This document shows, one piece after another, positions 13,716-22,731 of a stretch of DNA of 64,000 nucleotides. Made by a program: the position numbers and the translations under genes. The stretch spans positions 310,001-374,000 of the forward strand of contig MU006222.1 of assembly GCA_010093685.1 (NCBI GenBank), read 5' to 3'. Origin of the DNA: Ophiobolus disseminans. Taxonomy: Eukaryota > Ascomycota > Dothideomycetes > Pleosporales > Phaeosphaeriaceae. The notes below the pieces were generated by a model. The model did no database searches. It saw only the letters and a list, made by a program, of their open reading frames with translations, and had not been told where the DNA came from. Within the stretch, counting starts at the first letter, position 1; each line of letters begins with the position of its first letter.

Positions 13716-14147
13716 ATGGATCACTACCCCGAAATAAACGTCCAGGAGCGCGAGCGCGCATCGCGTGTTGACTCGACTGCGTCGTCCATGAACAAACTCT
13801 CGACGCAGCTCCCCCAGAACAAGCTCAAGGTCACCGACCTCACCCCTCCGCAATATGCCTCGTTCCCTCCCACCAACAACGCCAACGCCGAGCCCTTCCG
13901 TGGTCGCACCGACTCGGTAGACTCGGCGGCGTTCGAGGACGAGGCCAAGGCGCAGGACATCGATGCCGAATACGCACACTTCACCGACGCCCCGCCGCCC
14001 TTCTCCGAGAAGCAGTACGAGGGCAAGAGCGAGGAGCAGCAGACGAAGATGCGCCGCGCCGACTATGCAAAGGAGATCAACCGCATGATGGGCAAGCAGC
14101 TCGTCGCGGGCCTGAAGTCGGACGAGGCTCCTCCCGAGGAGACGTAG
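13716..14147 (+). CDS. Unknown small hydrophilic protein, 143 aa
   Basis: Single-exon frame beginning MDHYPEINVQERERASRV and ending in EAPPEET. The protein is charged and without hydrophobic segments. A central FRGRTDSVDSAAFEDE stretch resembles a phosphorylation-prone linker, and a helical segment follows (EEQQTKMRRADYAKEINRMMGKQL). The GC-rich third codon positions contrast with the flanks, which supports real coding. I do not recognise the family and cannot assign a function. The spacing to neighbours suggests an independent transcription unit. Confidence 0.65.
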   Translation: MDHYPEINVQERERASRVDSTASSMNKLSTQLPQNKLKVTDLTPPQYASFPPTNNANAEPFRGRTDSVDSAAFEDEAKAQDIDAEYAHFTDAPPPFSEKQYEGKSEEQQTKMRRADYAKEINRMMGKQLVAGLKSDEAPPEET

Positions 14148-14743
14148 TCGCCTAGCAGCAAGCGTCAACGTCAACGTCGTTACGACCCCCTTTTATGTTT
14201 CTCACTGCATACGCTCGTTTGAGCCCATTAGTCTTAGCAGGCCGGCCCTGTACCCCCAATACTGCAAAGCGACGGAGTTACCGGCTGCTGCTGCCTTGGC
14301 AGCGAGCATATTACTGCTATCTATCTATATATACCACTACACCTTTGAGTTGGGTGTGTTACTTAGTTTCAATACTACTACTTCTGATGTACCGATCTTT
14401 TGGTTCGGGCTTGCTAAGCCTTGGGGTGAACTAATTAAGCTTCGTGTCGGACAAATCGTGGTGCGCGGACAGGGCTCCTAGGCGCTGATCTTTGGCAAGG
14501 CGCAGTTTTGAGTTGCGCTGTAAGAGCGTGGTGGTGCTTGATGTGACGTGCTTTTTGTAACGATGGAGGGTAGCGTTGTAACTCTGGTATCGGTGTTGCA
14601 CTTGTTGTCATAGGCCTTGATGGCTTATATCCGGTGTGAACGTATATGCTTTCGATCAGTAACTGATACTAGACCATACTATCATCTATCTACCTATCTA
14701 ACGTCTTCACCACTCTCTGTACACATCATCCAGCAAGCATCAA
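14148..14743. other. Intergenic region
   Basis: Contains a short CTATCTATATATA tract near 14320 and a pyrimidine-rich leader (about 14680-14743) in front of the next small gene. No coding frame supported. Confidence 0.45.
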
Positions 14744-15076
14744 ATGTCTCCACCACGCACATCAACCTCCTCAGACTCCTCCACCTCCACTTCATCTACT
14801 ACACAAGGTACACCACCCCTGCCGCGCCTTCAACTACCAGCCCCCATACTCACCCACCCAGCTCCCAAGACCCAGAAAGAAATCTTCGACGCGCGCGTCG
14901 ACGCGCGAATCGAACACCTGCACAGCCTCGACAGACTCAACGGCCGCGAGCCGCCTGTCAAGGGCGCCTACAACGGGAGCAAGAATACGGGCGAGGCGGA
15001 GATGTCACCCGCGGGCAAGTGGGCGAGTGTAGCGGGGTTTATGGCTGTGGTGTTGGGCGGGCTGGGGGGTTCGTGA
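14744..15076 (+). CDS. Unknown small protein, 110 aa, with hydrophobic C-terminus
   Basis: Single-exon frame starting MSPPRTSTSSDSSTSTSS. Residues 1-40 are Ser/Thr/Pro-rich. Residues 41-70 form a charged probable helix (KTQKEIFDARVDARIEHLHS). The last 20 residues (KWASVAGFMAVVLGGLGGS) are hydrophobic and could be a tail anchor or a short transmembrane segment. The order (disordered head, helix, C-terminal membrane segment) suggests a membrane- or mitochondrion-attached small protein, but that is inference. No family was recognised. Confidence 0.55.
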   Translation: MSPPRTSTSSDSSTSTSSTTQGTPPLPRLQLPAPILTHPAPKTQKEIFDARVDARIEHLHSLDRLNGREPPVKGAYNGSKNTGEAEMSPAGKWASVAGFMAVVLGGLGGS

Positions 15077-16387
15077 GGAGGTTGAGGGGGTAGTGGATTG
15101 GGAAGGGAAAATGTAAGGTTTGTGTGAGATATGCTACTGAGATGGATGTATTGACGCTTTATGTTGGGAGGATAGTGTGGTGGTAGATGTATGGGTTGGG
15201 GGGAAAGGGTGCCACGGTGTTTTTGCGCGTGATGGTCCCGCGCGCTATTTCGTGAACTAAACAAGAACGATAGCCAATGCAAAACTTATTGTAAATGCTA
15301 TACATAACCTCACAGCATCGTGTCGAGAGCCCCATACACCCCAAATAGAACCCATCATTTCCCTATTCAAGCCGTCGCGTCCCAAATCGGCAATAGCTAC
15401 ACCATCAGCACATACGAATCTAGCGCTTTGTACATGCAATCGTATTCAAGTCAATGCAACATTCCTGTGTATCTTTACTGCGAGATGGGATGCACCTTCC
15501 CATCGTCACGATGTGCGCAGCAAATGCTCGTATACCTGCTTCCCACATGATGCGCCAAAGAATTTCCCGATTCAGCTGCTCGGCAGCTAGACGAGCTGTG
15601 GCGAGGTTTCACATTCCCTGTGCACCGCATACAGTACATCATTGCTACATTGCTAACTGTGCCGCACGCACAGAATCTTGATCTAGCACATAAAAATGCA
15701 ATAGTACAGTCGTGGCGATACTTGTCTTTCCGCAAAGGCCCTCGGAAGTCTCGGCAAGGGCTTCAGCTTCTATACATAGCGCCCTGCGAATCAGACATGT
15801 TCGAACGCGACGATCGCTCCAACGGCTCTGCGGCAGGGCGCAGTTCCGCATCGTGTCTTGGGGGCCTTGACACCGGATGTGATGACGCCTCAACGCTGAC
15901 GACGCGGGCGTGTCGTATGTCGCACAGCCACGTGATGGTCGGTGGAGGGAGTTTAAAATGCAGCGCAGCGCTGTGCGGGTTCGGTAGCAAGATTTCGGAA
16001 TCACAAGCCATTTGAAGAGTTGGAATTCAAACTTGATTTGTCGTTGGAGTTGGTTCTTGCCATCTGATAAACAGGGGTACGTGCAATTCTACCGCGACAT
16101 CCGAGCCTCGTGCATGCTTGATCCCTAACGCGCATGCAGGAACTAGCAAGGAAAAGCAAGGAATTGTCCCTAACGACGAGCCGCGTCCGAATCAAGAAGC
16201 AGAATAAACAAAGACCTTTTACATCCAAAGCTGGGACGCTCAAACTTTCTTGTTACACTTGCTGTACACTTCTTTACACAGCGCGCGCTGATCGCAATCT
16301 CCTGATAATTATTGCAACGAATACGCCTATTTCGACGCCTACACATCCGACGACTACAATCGACGCTTTTGTTCCCAATCACCCACT
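15077..16387. other. Gene-free region of 1.3 kb
   Basis: Several 60-130-codon frames exist on both strands, but they overlap one another, have erratic composition and lack plausible starts. Nothing is called. An A/C-rich leader precedes 16388. Confidence 0.45.
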
Positions 16388-16645
16388 ATGGACTCCCCGC
16401 CCCGCTGCACATCGCCCACATCGCCATCGCCATCGCACTCGGAACCCACAACACCCACATCGCCCACATCGCCGTCATGGCCGCGCAACATGCCGCCCAT
16501 CCCGGACCAGATCATCGTAACGTTTGACGGCAAGACGAGGGAGGTTATGCGCATCACAAGAGATGAGGAGGAGGAGCGGAGACCCAGGGCGGGGTCGAGT
16601 CCGCGGAGGAGGTATTATGCGCGGGAGGAGAGGGAGGGGTGTTGA
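16388..16645 (+). CDS. Possible small Ser/Pro/Thr-rich protein, 85 aa
   Basis: The frame begins MDSPPRCTSPTSPSPSHSEP and continues through tandem TSPTSP motifs. A more ordinary segment follows (PPIPDQIIVTFDGKTREVMR), then an Arg/Glu-rich tail ending EEREGC. The central segment reads like a conserved core, which is why it is listed. Its length and low complexity make the call tentative, and no function can be given. Confidence 0.45.
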   Translation: MDSPPRCTSPTSPSPSHSEPTTPTSPTSPSWPRNMPPIPDQIIVTFDGKTREVMRITRDEEEERRPRAGSSPRRRYYAREEREGC

Positions 16646-16856
16646 TTGTGTGGGAGGAGGGAGTTGGATATGAGGAGGTATAGTGGATGTGTATGCGGGT
16701 CCGTCCTACGGGATCGGTGAGCGGTCGAGTGTACTTCGTACGGGTTGACGATGTTTTGCGCACATACCCACGAGAGATGCGGTGCGGCTCTTTTGAATGC
16801 GGAATGATTTCAACGCTTTGAATCTCTTTCTTTCTTTCTTGAATTCCCATTCAAAC

Positions 16857-16959
16857 TCCTCTCCTCCCTCTCTTGAACTCCTCTCCCTCCCCATCAGTTT
16901 TCTTCCCCGACTCCCCCACCCTCCCCTCCCTCCCCTCCCTCCTCAACCACCCTCTCCAT
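16857..16959. repeat. Pyrimidine-rich low-complexity tract
   Basis: About 100 bases of almost pure C and T on the + strand (runs of CTCCC and CCCTCC). On the - strand the same bases encode the Gly/Glu tail of the acidic hypothetical protein. Confidence 0.8.
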
Positions 16960-17631
16960 CAAACACCCCCGCAGTCGCGACGGCGCCGGTTCAAACCCGC
17001 GGCGCCCAGGCAGCATGGGCGCCGATCCATCGATGCCTAGACTGTGTCTCCAACGCGAGCGCACGTCGCGCCGGAGTTGAGCCATGGTTTGTTGAGCCGT
17101 GGTTTGTCGTGCTGTGGGTGGGGGTGGAGGAGGGAGGGAAGAGCGAGTCACGTGTGTTGAGCTTGAAGGAGCGATGCTACTGGGCAGTAATGAAGTGGGG
17201 AGTGTATTTGGGAATAGGAAGAAAGTATTGGCGGTGGTGGTGGTGGTGTCGTGTCCGGTGTAGACGTGTAATTCGTCTTCGTCTTCCAGTTCATCAGGGG
17301 ACATGGAGTCTGGGTGTTCTCCCGAGGAGGGATATTCGACTGCGGTGTCTTCGCCCGAGTCTTCGTCGTCTGCGTCGAACATGGAGTCGCTTACTTGTTC
17401 TTCTTCTTCGGTGTTGTCGCTGTCGTGGATGAGAGTTTTTTGGCTGTCGTCGCTGTCACTGTCGTCGACGTTGAATTGTTGGCTGTCTTTTCTACCGCGG
17501 GTGGTGTCGTCTTCTTGGGTTGCACTTCCCTCGTCCTCGTTGGTATTGTTGCGTTCAACTTGCTCCGTCATGGATTGTTGATTGCGGTAGATGCCCGTAC
17601 AGAGGCGTTTTGAAGTGTGTGTACTGCTCAT
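16894..17631 (-). CDS. Hypothetical acidic low-complexity protein, 245 aa
   Basis: The single-exon frame from the ATG at 17631 starts MSSTHTSKRLCTGIYRN. Residues 25-125 are strongly acidic (repeated DSDSDDS, EEEEQVSDS and DADDEDSGED). A Thr run and a PPPPPPTARQ segment follow, then a basic stretch (LRRDVRSRWRHSLGIDG) and a Gly/Glu tail. There is no recognisable domain, signal peptide or membrane segment. The long open frame could be partly an effect of the purine-rich tract at its 3' end. The acidic and basic segments look protein-like, so it is kept at moderate confidence. Confidence 0.42.
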   Translation of the reverse strand: MSSTHTSKRLCTGIYRNQQSMTEQVERNNTNEDEGSATQEDDTTRGRKDSQQFNVDDSDSDDSQKTLIHDSDNTEEEEQVSDSMFDADDEDSGEDTAVEYPSSGEHPDSMSPDELEDEDELHVYTGHDTTTTTANTFFLFPNTLPTSLLPSSIAPSSSTHVTRSSLPPPPPPTARQTTAQQTMAQLRRDVRSRWRHSLGIDGSAPMLPGRRGFEPAPSRLRGCLMERVVEEGGEGGEGGGVGEEN

Positions 17632-17887
17632 CTTGCGCAAATCCGGATTCTTGTTGGTGCTGTGTGATGGAAATTTGACATATGGGGACCAAAAGCGAAA
17701 GAAGATGCAACCTGCACGGATGAGTTCACACCTGAAATCCGAAGCAAGTCTCTTGTTGATTTTCTTCCTTTAATATCCAGGCCACTTGTCCTCTCTATGT
17801 GTGTGTGTTGTGTATCTTGGTAGCGAGCCCATGCCCGACCCATTCTGGCTTACTAACCCTTCCCATACCCCTAACTAGCATCGCACA

Positions 17888-19162
17888 CTAAAGGGACCCA
17901 GTAGTTGAAGGGCCCAAGGCTGTTCGCAAAGTCGAAAGCCGTGCACTAATTGCAGCTGCGGCATCCGAAACCTTGCCTGAGATCTTACCAGTCCACCTGT
18001 CACTGTCAGTAACTGTCAAGCATTCACTTCATCTCGAAGGCCACTCACGGATACATCGCCTTGATGCCCTGCGCATATAGATCTGTTACATCAAAGTCTG
18101 GAAACGGCTCCGGCTCTGCAATAATGTGCTTGTTCCCATCCCCGTCCTTCCTAACCAACGGGAGAAAGTTCGCGTCTCTCGGATGGTGCTTATAGACCTC
18201 TGGATTCGCAAAGTTCTTGCTCGTGTAGTGTATGATCGAGTCGATGTCGTATTCTTTGCTTCCAGAAGCACCATCAACGAGCGGCCCATTCATCGTAAAC
18301 TCGCGGGAGCAGAAATTGTATTTGCTGGCGATGATGACCGCGTTGCACAGGTCGCCTTGGGTGTAGCCATGTTGCAGGGCACCGTAGAGGACTTCAGCGT
18401 AGCCGAAGAGAATTTCGCAGTTGTAGAAGACGTGGTTGTCGCGGTCCGGACGTTGGTGTTCGTGGAGGACGCCGAAGGCGTGGCCGAGTTCATGGGCTGA
18501 GGTGGTTAGTATTCTCCCTCCACTTCGACGATGCATGTCAACTTGCCATAATCCCAGTCCGTTGCAGCTCCGCCCATTTTCATGTAGTGCCACCCAGGTT
18601 CGTTGTTCTTGTCATTCGGAGTATGTCCCACAGTGGTTGTACCTCCGATCTCAGCATCGCCTCCCAGGACAATAGCCAATGCGTGCTTGGGAATGTCCGG
18701 GTTCCACTTGCCCTCGCCATCTCGACACCATGGGTTTGCTCCACCGGGGACAAGAGCACGTTCGAATACCAGAGCGTGCCCATGTTCCGCGCCTGGATCG
18801 TCGATCTTGGAGTACCTAGAATCGGTAGATATGAAGTCATTGTATGCCTCGCAATCATGTTATGGGTAGAACTTCTTACCATATTGCCCACCCAAGACCA
18901 ACCTGAGTCGAAAGCTTATCGAAAGACTTCTGGTCCAAGTAGCAATACGGGACGACATTGATGCCCTTGTCGTTCTTGGGCCAGAGGCCTGACTTTTCGT
19001 TACCGAACCTAATCACGTAAATATTTTGGGTCTTCAAATCAAGAGAGAGACATACCAAGGGCCGAAGTAGCCTTGGTTCCCATTTTCCGTGTCATTGGTG
19101 ACAAGCGGGCAGGCGAATGCCAGCTCGAAGAGCATTGCCAGCAAGCTGAGAAGGTGTAGCAT
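17888..19162 (-). CDS. Secreted astacin-like (M12A) zinc metalloprotease, five exons
   Basis: Exons on the - strand are 19162-19056, 19008-18880, 18815-18547, 18496-18049 and 17996-17888, totalling 353 aa. Residues 1-17 (MLHLLSLLAMLFELAFA) form a signal peptide, so the enzyme is predicted to be secreted. The zinc site HELGHAFGVLHEH is near residue 170 and matches the astacin HExxHxxGxxHE signature. Upstream segments WYSKIDDPGAEHGHALVF and WHYMKMGGAATDWDY fit the family. The Met-turn position reads SIIHY (about 255-259), with Ile where astacins have Met. Intron 3 (18497-18546) has GC-AG ends (GCAAGT donor, TACTAAC branch, CTCAG acceptor); no GT donor gives the right frame. The last exon adds about 35 residues after AMYP, and a stop directly after AMYP is the alternative end. 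Likely role: extracellular protein digestion. Confidence 0.85.
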
Positions 19163-20147
19163 TGTGGATAGACAGTGGCTAGTAATAAGAGAAGATGTAG
19201 AATGTGTTGTTTAGAAACAATGAAATGAATGTAGCAACAGTGGTACCCGGAAAAAGTCTCACAATGTTCCAGTCAAGCGGTTTTTGAAATGCGAAGCCAA
19301 AGAGTAAGCCTCATCTCCCAGCGCGTTTCCACCTCACCGCAATCGGAGGTGGTTCCTGAGTAATATGTCTACATCGACAGTGCGCGACACCGCCACAGGC
19401 TACCTTTCGGTCTTAGTGGAAAAGCTTCCATCTTTTCAGGTTAGTAGCAATCTCTCAGAGGTCGATTATGAAGCCGTCATCTCCCTACCTCTTATATGCA
19501 TTACGCAATACCACTCGACCAAATGAGTCGCAACGTAACAGTCCACCACAGCGGTGAGAATAAAGTGATGAGTGCGGGCGTTGAACCAGTCTTTTAGGAG
19601 CTCCATTGCAAGGCTTCAAGCGAGACCTCAGCTGCGTTACTTTTGGTGAGACGAGGAAAGATACTAAGAGTTAGTTACAACACAACTCGACGACCACGGA
19701 TGAGCTCAAAGTGACAAGTTTATACAAAAACTGCTTTTGATGGTAGAACAAGAGCGGTGGAAGAGAATTTTGACCTCGACCTGGAGCTCCCGCGTCCCCT
19801 TTCCCCACACTAGCTTACGGTAGCTTTTTCCTCACAACAACAACAAGATTGGGCACTCAGATCAGTTCCAGGATGCGCTTAAGTGAGACACAACGGTTCA
19901 TGGTGTATGTGGATCACAACAACGCACGTGGGAGGTTTGATGTGAATAGACGAGAGGTTGAGACGGGTGTGAGAGTGAAAAGATGGGGGAAGTAAGTAAA
20001 ATATATGAGATAATATAATATTGTTGAGATGGACAGGGAACGTGCCAAATTCCCATCCATCCGACCAGTTATCGTGAATAGAGAGATGAGTGTTCAATCT
20101 CCAATGTGAATTCTACACATTGGCCATGCTTATACTGTACTTGCAAT
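19163..20147. other. Intergenic region, astacin promoter side
   Basis: Nearly 1 kb without a supported gene. The left part should hold the astacin promoter; the right part is the 3' side of the AIG2-like gene. Confidence 0.45.
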
Positions 20148-20690
20148 TTAGGGATCCAACCAGTGAGCATCCATCGCCCGTTTCGAGTACCGCCCGTTGT
20201 TGTCGAAATCCTACCCGTGGATTTCCTGGAAAACAACATACTTGGTGTGGCCGATGAAAGGCAAGATGCTCACCAAGCAGCAGATGTCGATACCAGTTCG
20301 ATTGGCCATGTTGTCAGGTGCGCAAACGAACACCTTACCCCAGACGACTTCCTTCGAGCCGAACAGATGCTTTGGCTTGACTTCGATCTCCTCATGTTTG
20401 ATGACGCATTTCGGTCTGACAAAGTTTCGGATCTCCTCCTCCTCGTCCGGGTTAGCTAGCATGTACACCACGCCCTTGACCTCGTCGTCTGGGCCCCATG
20501 CATTGAGGTAGCCATCGTATCTCACAGCACTATCGTGGATAGCTGATTTGTTGTATAATGTGAGGCGCGCCTTGCGAAGTTTAGGCAGAGTCGGGGATTC
20601 GAGGACGGTTTGGAGCGTCGCTGGTACAGCTAAGCGACAGTGAAGAAAGAAGGGAACGGGGTATTTGGTAGGAGGCGGGGTCGGTGGCAT
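20148..20690 (-). CDS. Divergent AIG2-like (gamma-glutamylcyclotransferase-fold) protein, two exons
   Basis: Exon 1 is 20690-20274 and exon 2 is 20210-20148, with a 63-nt intron (GTGAGC...GGGTAG), giving 159 aa. The arrangement FFLHCRLAVPATLQTVLES, then RYDGYLNAWGPDDEVKGVVYML, then EVVWGKVFVCA follows the AIG2/GGCT-like fold of fungal proteins, and the spliced tail DFDNNGRYSKRAMDAHWLDP looks like a natural C-terminus. The usual YGTL substrate loop is replaced by HCRL, and the segment after VVYML is a run of acidic residues rather than the usual Leu/Asp/Glu motif. Enzyme activity is therefore doubtful. Without the splice the frame would end in EIHG. Confidence 0.58.
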
Positions 20691-21249
20691 GAAAGGCGAT
20701 TGACAGAAGGTAGTTGTTGGAAGATCCTTCGTTGAGAGGCTTCTGATCGGCTTTTCTTGAGTATTGGGAGGGGCGAAAGCGAGAGATTGACGAGAGATGG
20801 TAGGCCGCTAGGTTGAAGCTCCAGTCGATCACCGCTCTGGCGTGAGGAAAGTTGGGCAACTCGGTCCAAGTAGGAAAGTTATCATTTTGCGCTCGGGTCT
20901 TTTATGTTGAGTGGCAGGCATTGTTTGTGCGAACGTGCTCCTGTTGTGATGGTGAAATACAATTACATGTCTGACTGGCCTGCGACGTTTGGTCAAGTGG
21001 TCAGGTGGAATTAGCCAACCCTGCGACTACACTTCGTGTCCCGAACTCGTGAACACGGTTAGAACCACTGGTTGTCCAATCAAACCCGGCGATTGTCGTT
21101 GATCGTGTCCTTAACGTAGCGACCCCTGTCCATCAACACGGGAGGAGGCCAGCATATGATGCAGATCACACGTTGACGTTGGGTGGTTACCTAGGTACTC
21201 AACCAAACGCGTACAACAATGCTCCAAACGCGATGTCGGTTGCAAGTGT
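20691..21249. other. Intergenic region
   Basis: Probably the promoter of the AIG2-like gene (left) and the 3' UTR of the Rpc31 gene (right). No coding frame supported. Confidence 0.45.
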
Positions 21250-22259
21250 TTATTCGTACGTGTTTTCATACGGGTCCGCGTCGTCGATGGCGTCGTCTTC
21301 GCCGTTGTCGAAGTATTGCTCAGCGTTGTAGTCGTCATCTGACTCTTCTGAGTCGGTAGACACGGCGGACCAGTTATCTTCCTCGTCGACGGCATCTGGT
21401 TTGTCCTCGTCGGCCTCTTCGTCCTCTTCCTCGGCGTCCTCGTCCGGCTCTTCCTCTGCGCGCGCCTCTGCCTCGTTGGACCGATCTTGCTCGGCTTTGA
21501 TCATGCGCTCGATCTGCGACACGGCGTTGATCTTAGTCACGCCGAGCGTCCTGCGTTTCTTCGAGGGGTTGCCATCAGCTCGAGTACCGTCGAGTGTTAG
21601 TCGTAGTTCGGCCGGGAACAGGTCGGTGACGTATGGCCGTGCATCCAGCTTCGGCAGCCTTCTCCGCACTTTCAGGTATTTCGCCGAGAAGGTCTGGTTG
21701 TCGGTAAAAGGGTTGAACAGCGATGCCTCGGTCGGCGCGGGCTCACTGGCCTTGCGCTTGAGCCCGTTCTTCATGCCGTCGTTCAGGATGGTGTAGAAGG
21801 GGCCCTCGTGTATGCGGTCGCGGACGGCAATGTAATGCGCCACGATGCCAGTCTCGTCCAGGGTTGGCGGGGGTGCCTGTGGGGGTGGTGCTTCCTGCTG
21901 CTGTCTTAGCGGGTGGTTCAGAGAGGCGCTGGCACGCGACTTGGACTGCTGCTCGGACATGGCGGCCGGTACAACATGATATGAAGCTGCGCAAAGCTGC
22001 GCAAAGCTGCGTCTACAACAGAAAACTGCGATTCGCGGGGGTTGCGCAATATGAAATACAGCAGGCGGGTGTCGCGTGCGGACAGACAAGGAAGGCTCAC
22101 AGGAAAGCGCTCGGCTGGCCCCTTCTGGATGTCGAGGCCAGTCAAGTCCCAGTTCAGCTCTGTGCCGGCAATCGTCACCGTCCCTCGCGCTGGGTTGAAT
22201 GCTCCGCCGCGTCCACCCCGGCCACCGCCTCGGCCTCCTCCTCCTCTTGCGGGTGGCAT
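21250..22259 (-). CDS. RPC31: DNA-directed RNA polymerase III subunit Rpc31 (RPC7), two exons
   Basis: Exon 1 is 22259-22101 and starts MPPARGGGGRGGGRGGRGG. Exon 2 ends at 21250; its acceptor is best placed at 21901 (exon from 21900), giving about 269 aa, against about 250 in yeast. Rpc31 belongs to the Rpc82-Rpc34-Rpc31 trimer that helps Pol III start transcription of tRNA and 5S genes in the nucleus. Family marks are the Gly/Arg-rich head, IVAHYIAVRDRIHEGPFYT, LFNPFTDNQTFSAKYLK, LPKLDARPYVTDLFPAEL and a long Asp/Glu-rich tail. The donor GTGAGC at 22100 is clear. Two other in-phase acceptors exist (near 21994 and 21950), so about 15-30 residues after the Gly-rich head are uncertain. It is divergent from the Hsm3-like gene. 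Confidence 0.85.
21979..22013. repeat. Short tandem repeat near the Rpc31 splice acceptor
   Basis: The ten-base unit AGCTGCGCAA is repeated about 2.5 times, inside the intron or at its alternative acceptors. The reverse complement presents several CAG acceptors in a row. Confidence 0.75.
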
Positions 22260-22731
22260 GTTATCTTGTCGTCGTAGAGCGCCGAGCGTCGATGGTGTAT
22301 TTGGTTGTTTATGAAAAGCTGTCGAGTCTGAAATTATTTGGGTGCAGCTCGAGCCGCGGTCCGTCGCGCGGGTGGGGCACCGCTAGCGACTACCTTCACC
22401 CCGCTACGGCTGGCTTGTACGTTTACTAACACCCTACGAATAAGGATATGCTCTTGCGTCATGTTTTGAATTGGGAGTAGCAATACAATGTACTCGACTG
22501 GCAACACAGGGGCCAACCGCAACATCGCAAACAACGCCACGACACACTCCGGGTTGAGGCTGCAGTGACGCGTCAAGCTACTGAAGAACATCCGTCATTT
22601 CACACGTGGTCACATGAGCCAGGCTAGAAGATTCCCCAGGACCTATCACCGCCACAGGGCTGACTAACCATCATCCATCGACTGTGTTTGCTGCGAAATT
22701 GTCAACTTCGGGAACTCACACAACCGACAAC
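22260..22731. promoter_or_regulatory. Divergent promoter region, RPC31 / Hsm3-like gene
   Basis: A 0.47-kb region lies between two genes that start away from each other. There is an A/C-rich leader before 22732, and no coding frame is supported. Confidence 0.55.

Noticed and set aside
16985..17010. GGTTCAAACCC resembling a tRNA B box
   Set aside because: Flanking bases do not form a T stem or an acceptor stem, and no A box lies at the right distance.
16797..17432. 211-codon + strand frame opposite the acidic hypothetical protein
   Set aside because: Composition (Arg/Val/Leu runs and Trp-rich repeats) is what the reverse of an acidic low-complexity sequence gives.
18580..18891. 103-codon - strand frame over the astacin gene
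   Set aside because: It is the wrong frame. The correct frame continues WYSKIDDPGAEHGHALVF with proper introns.
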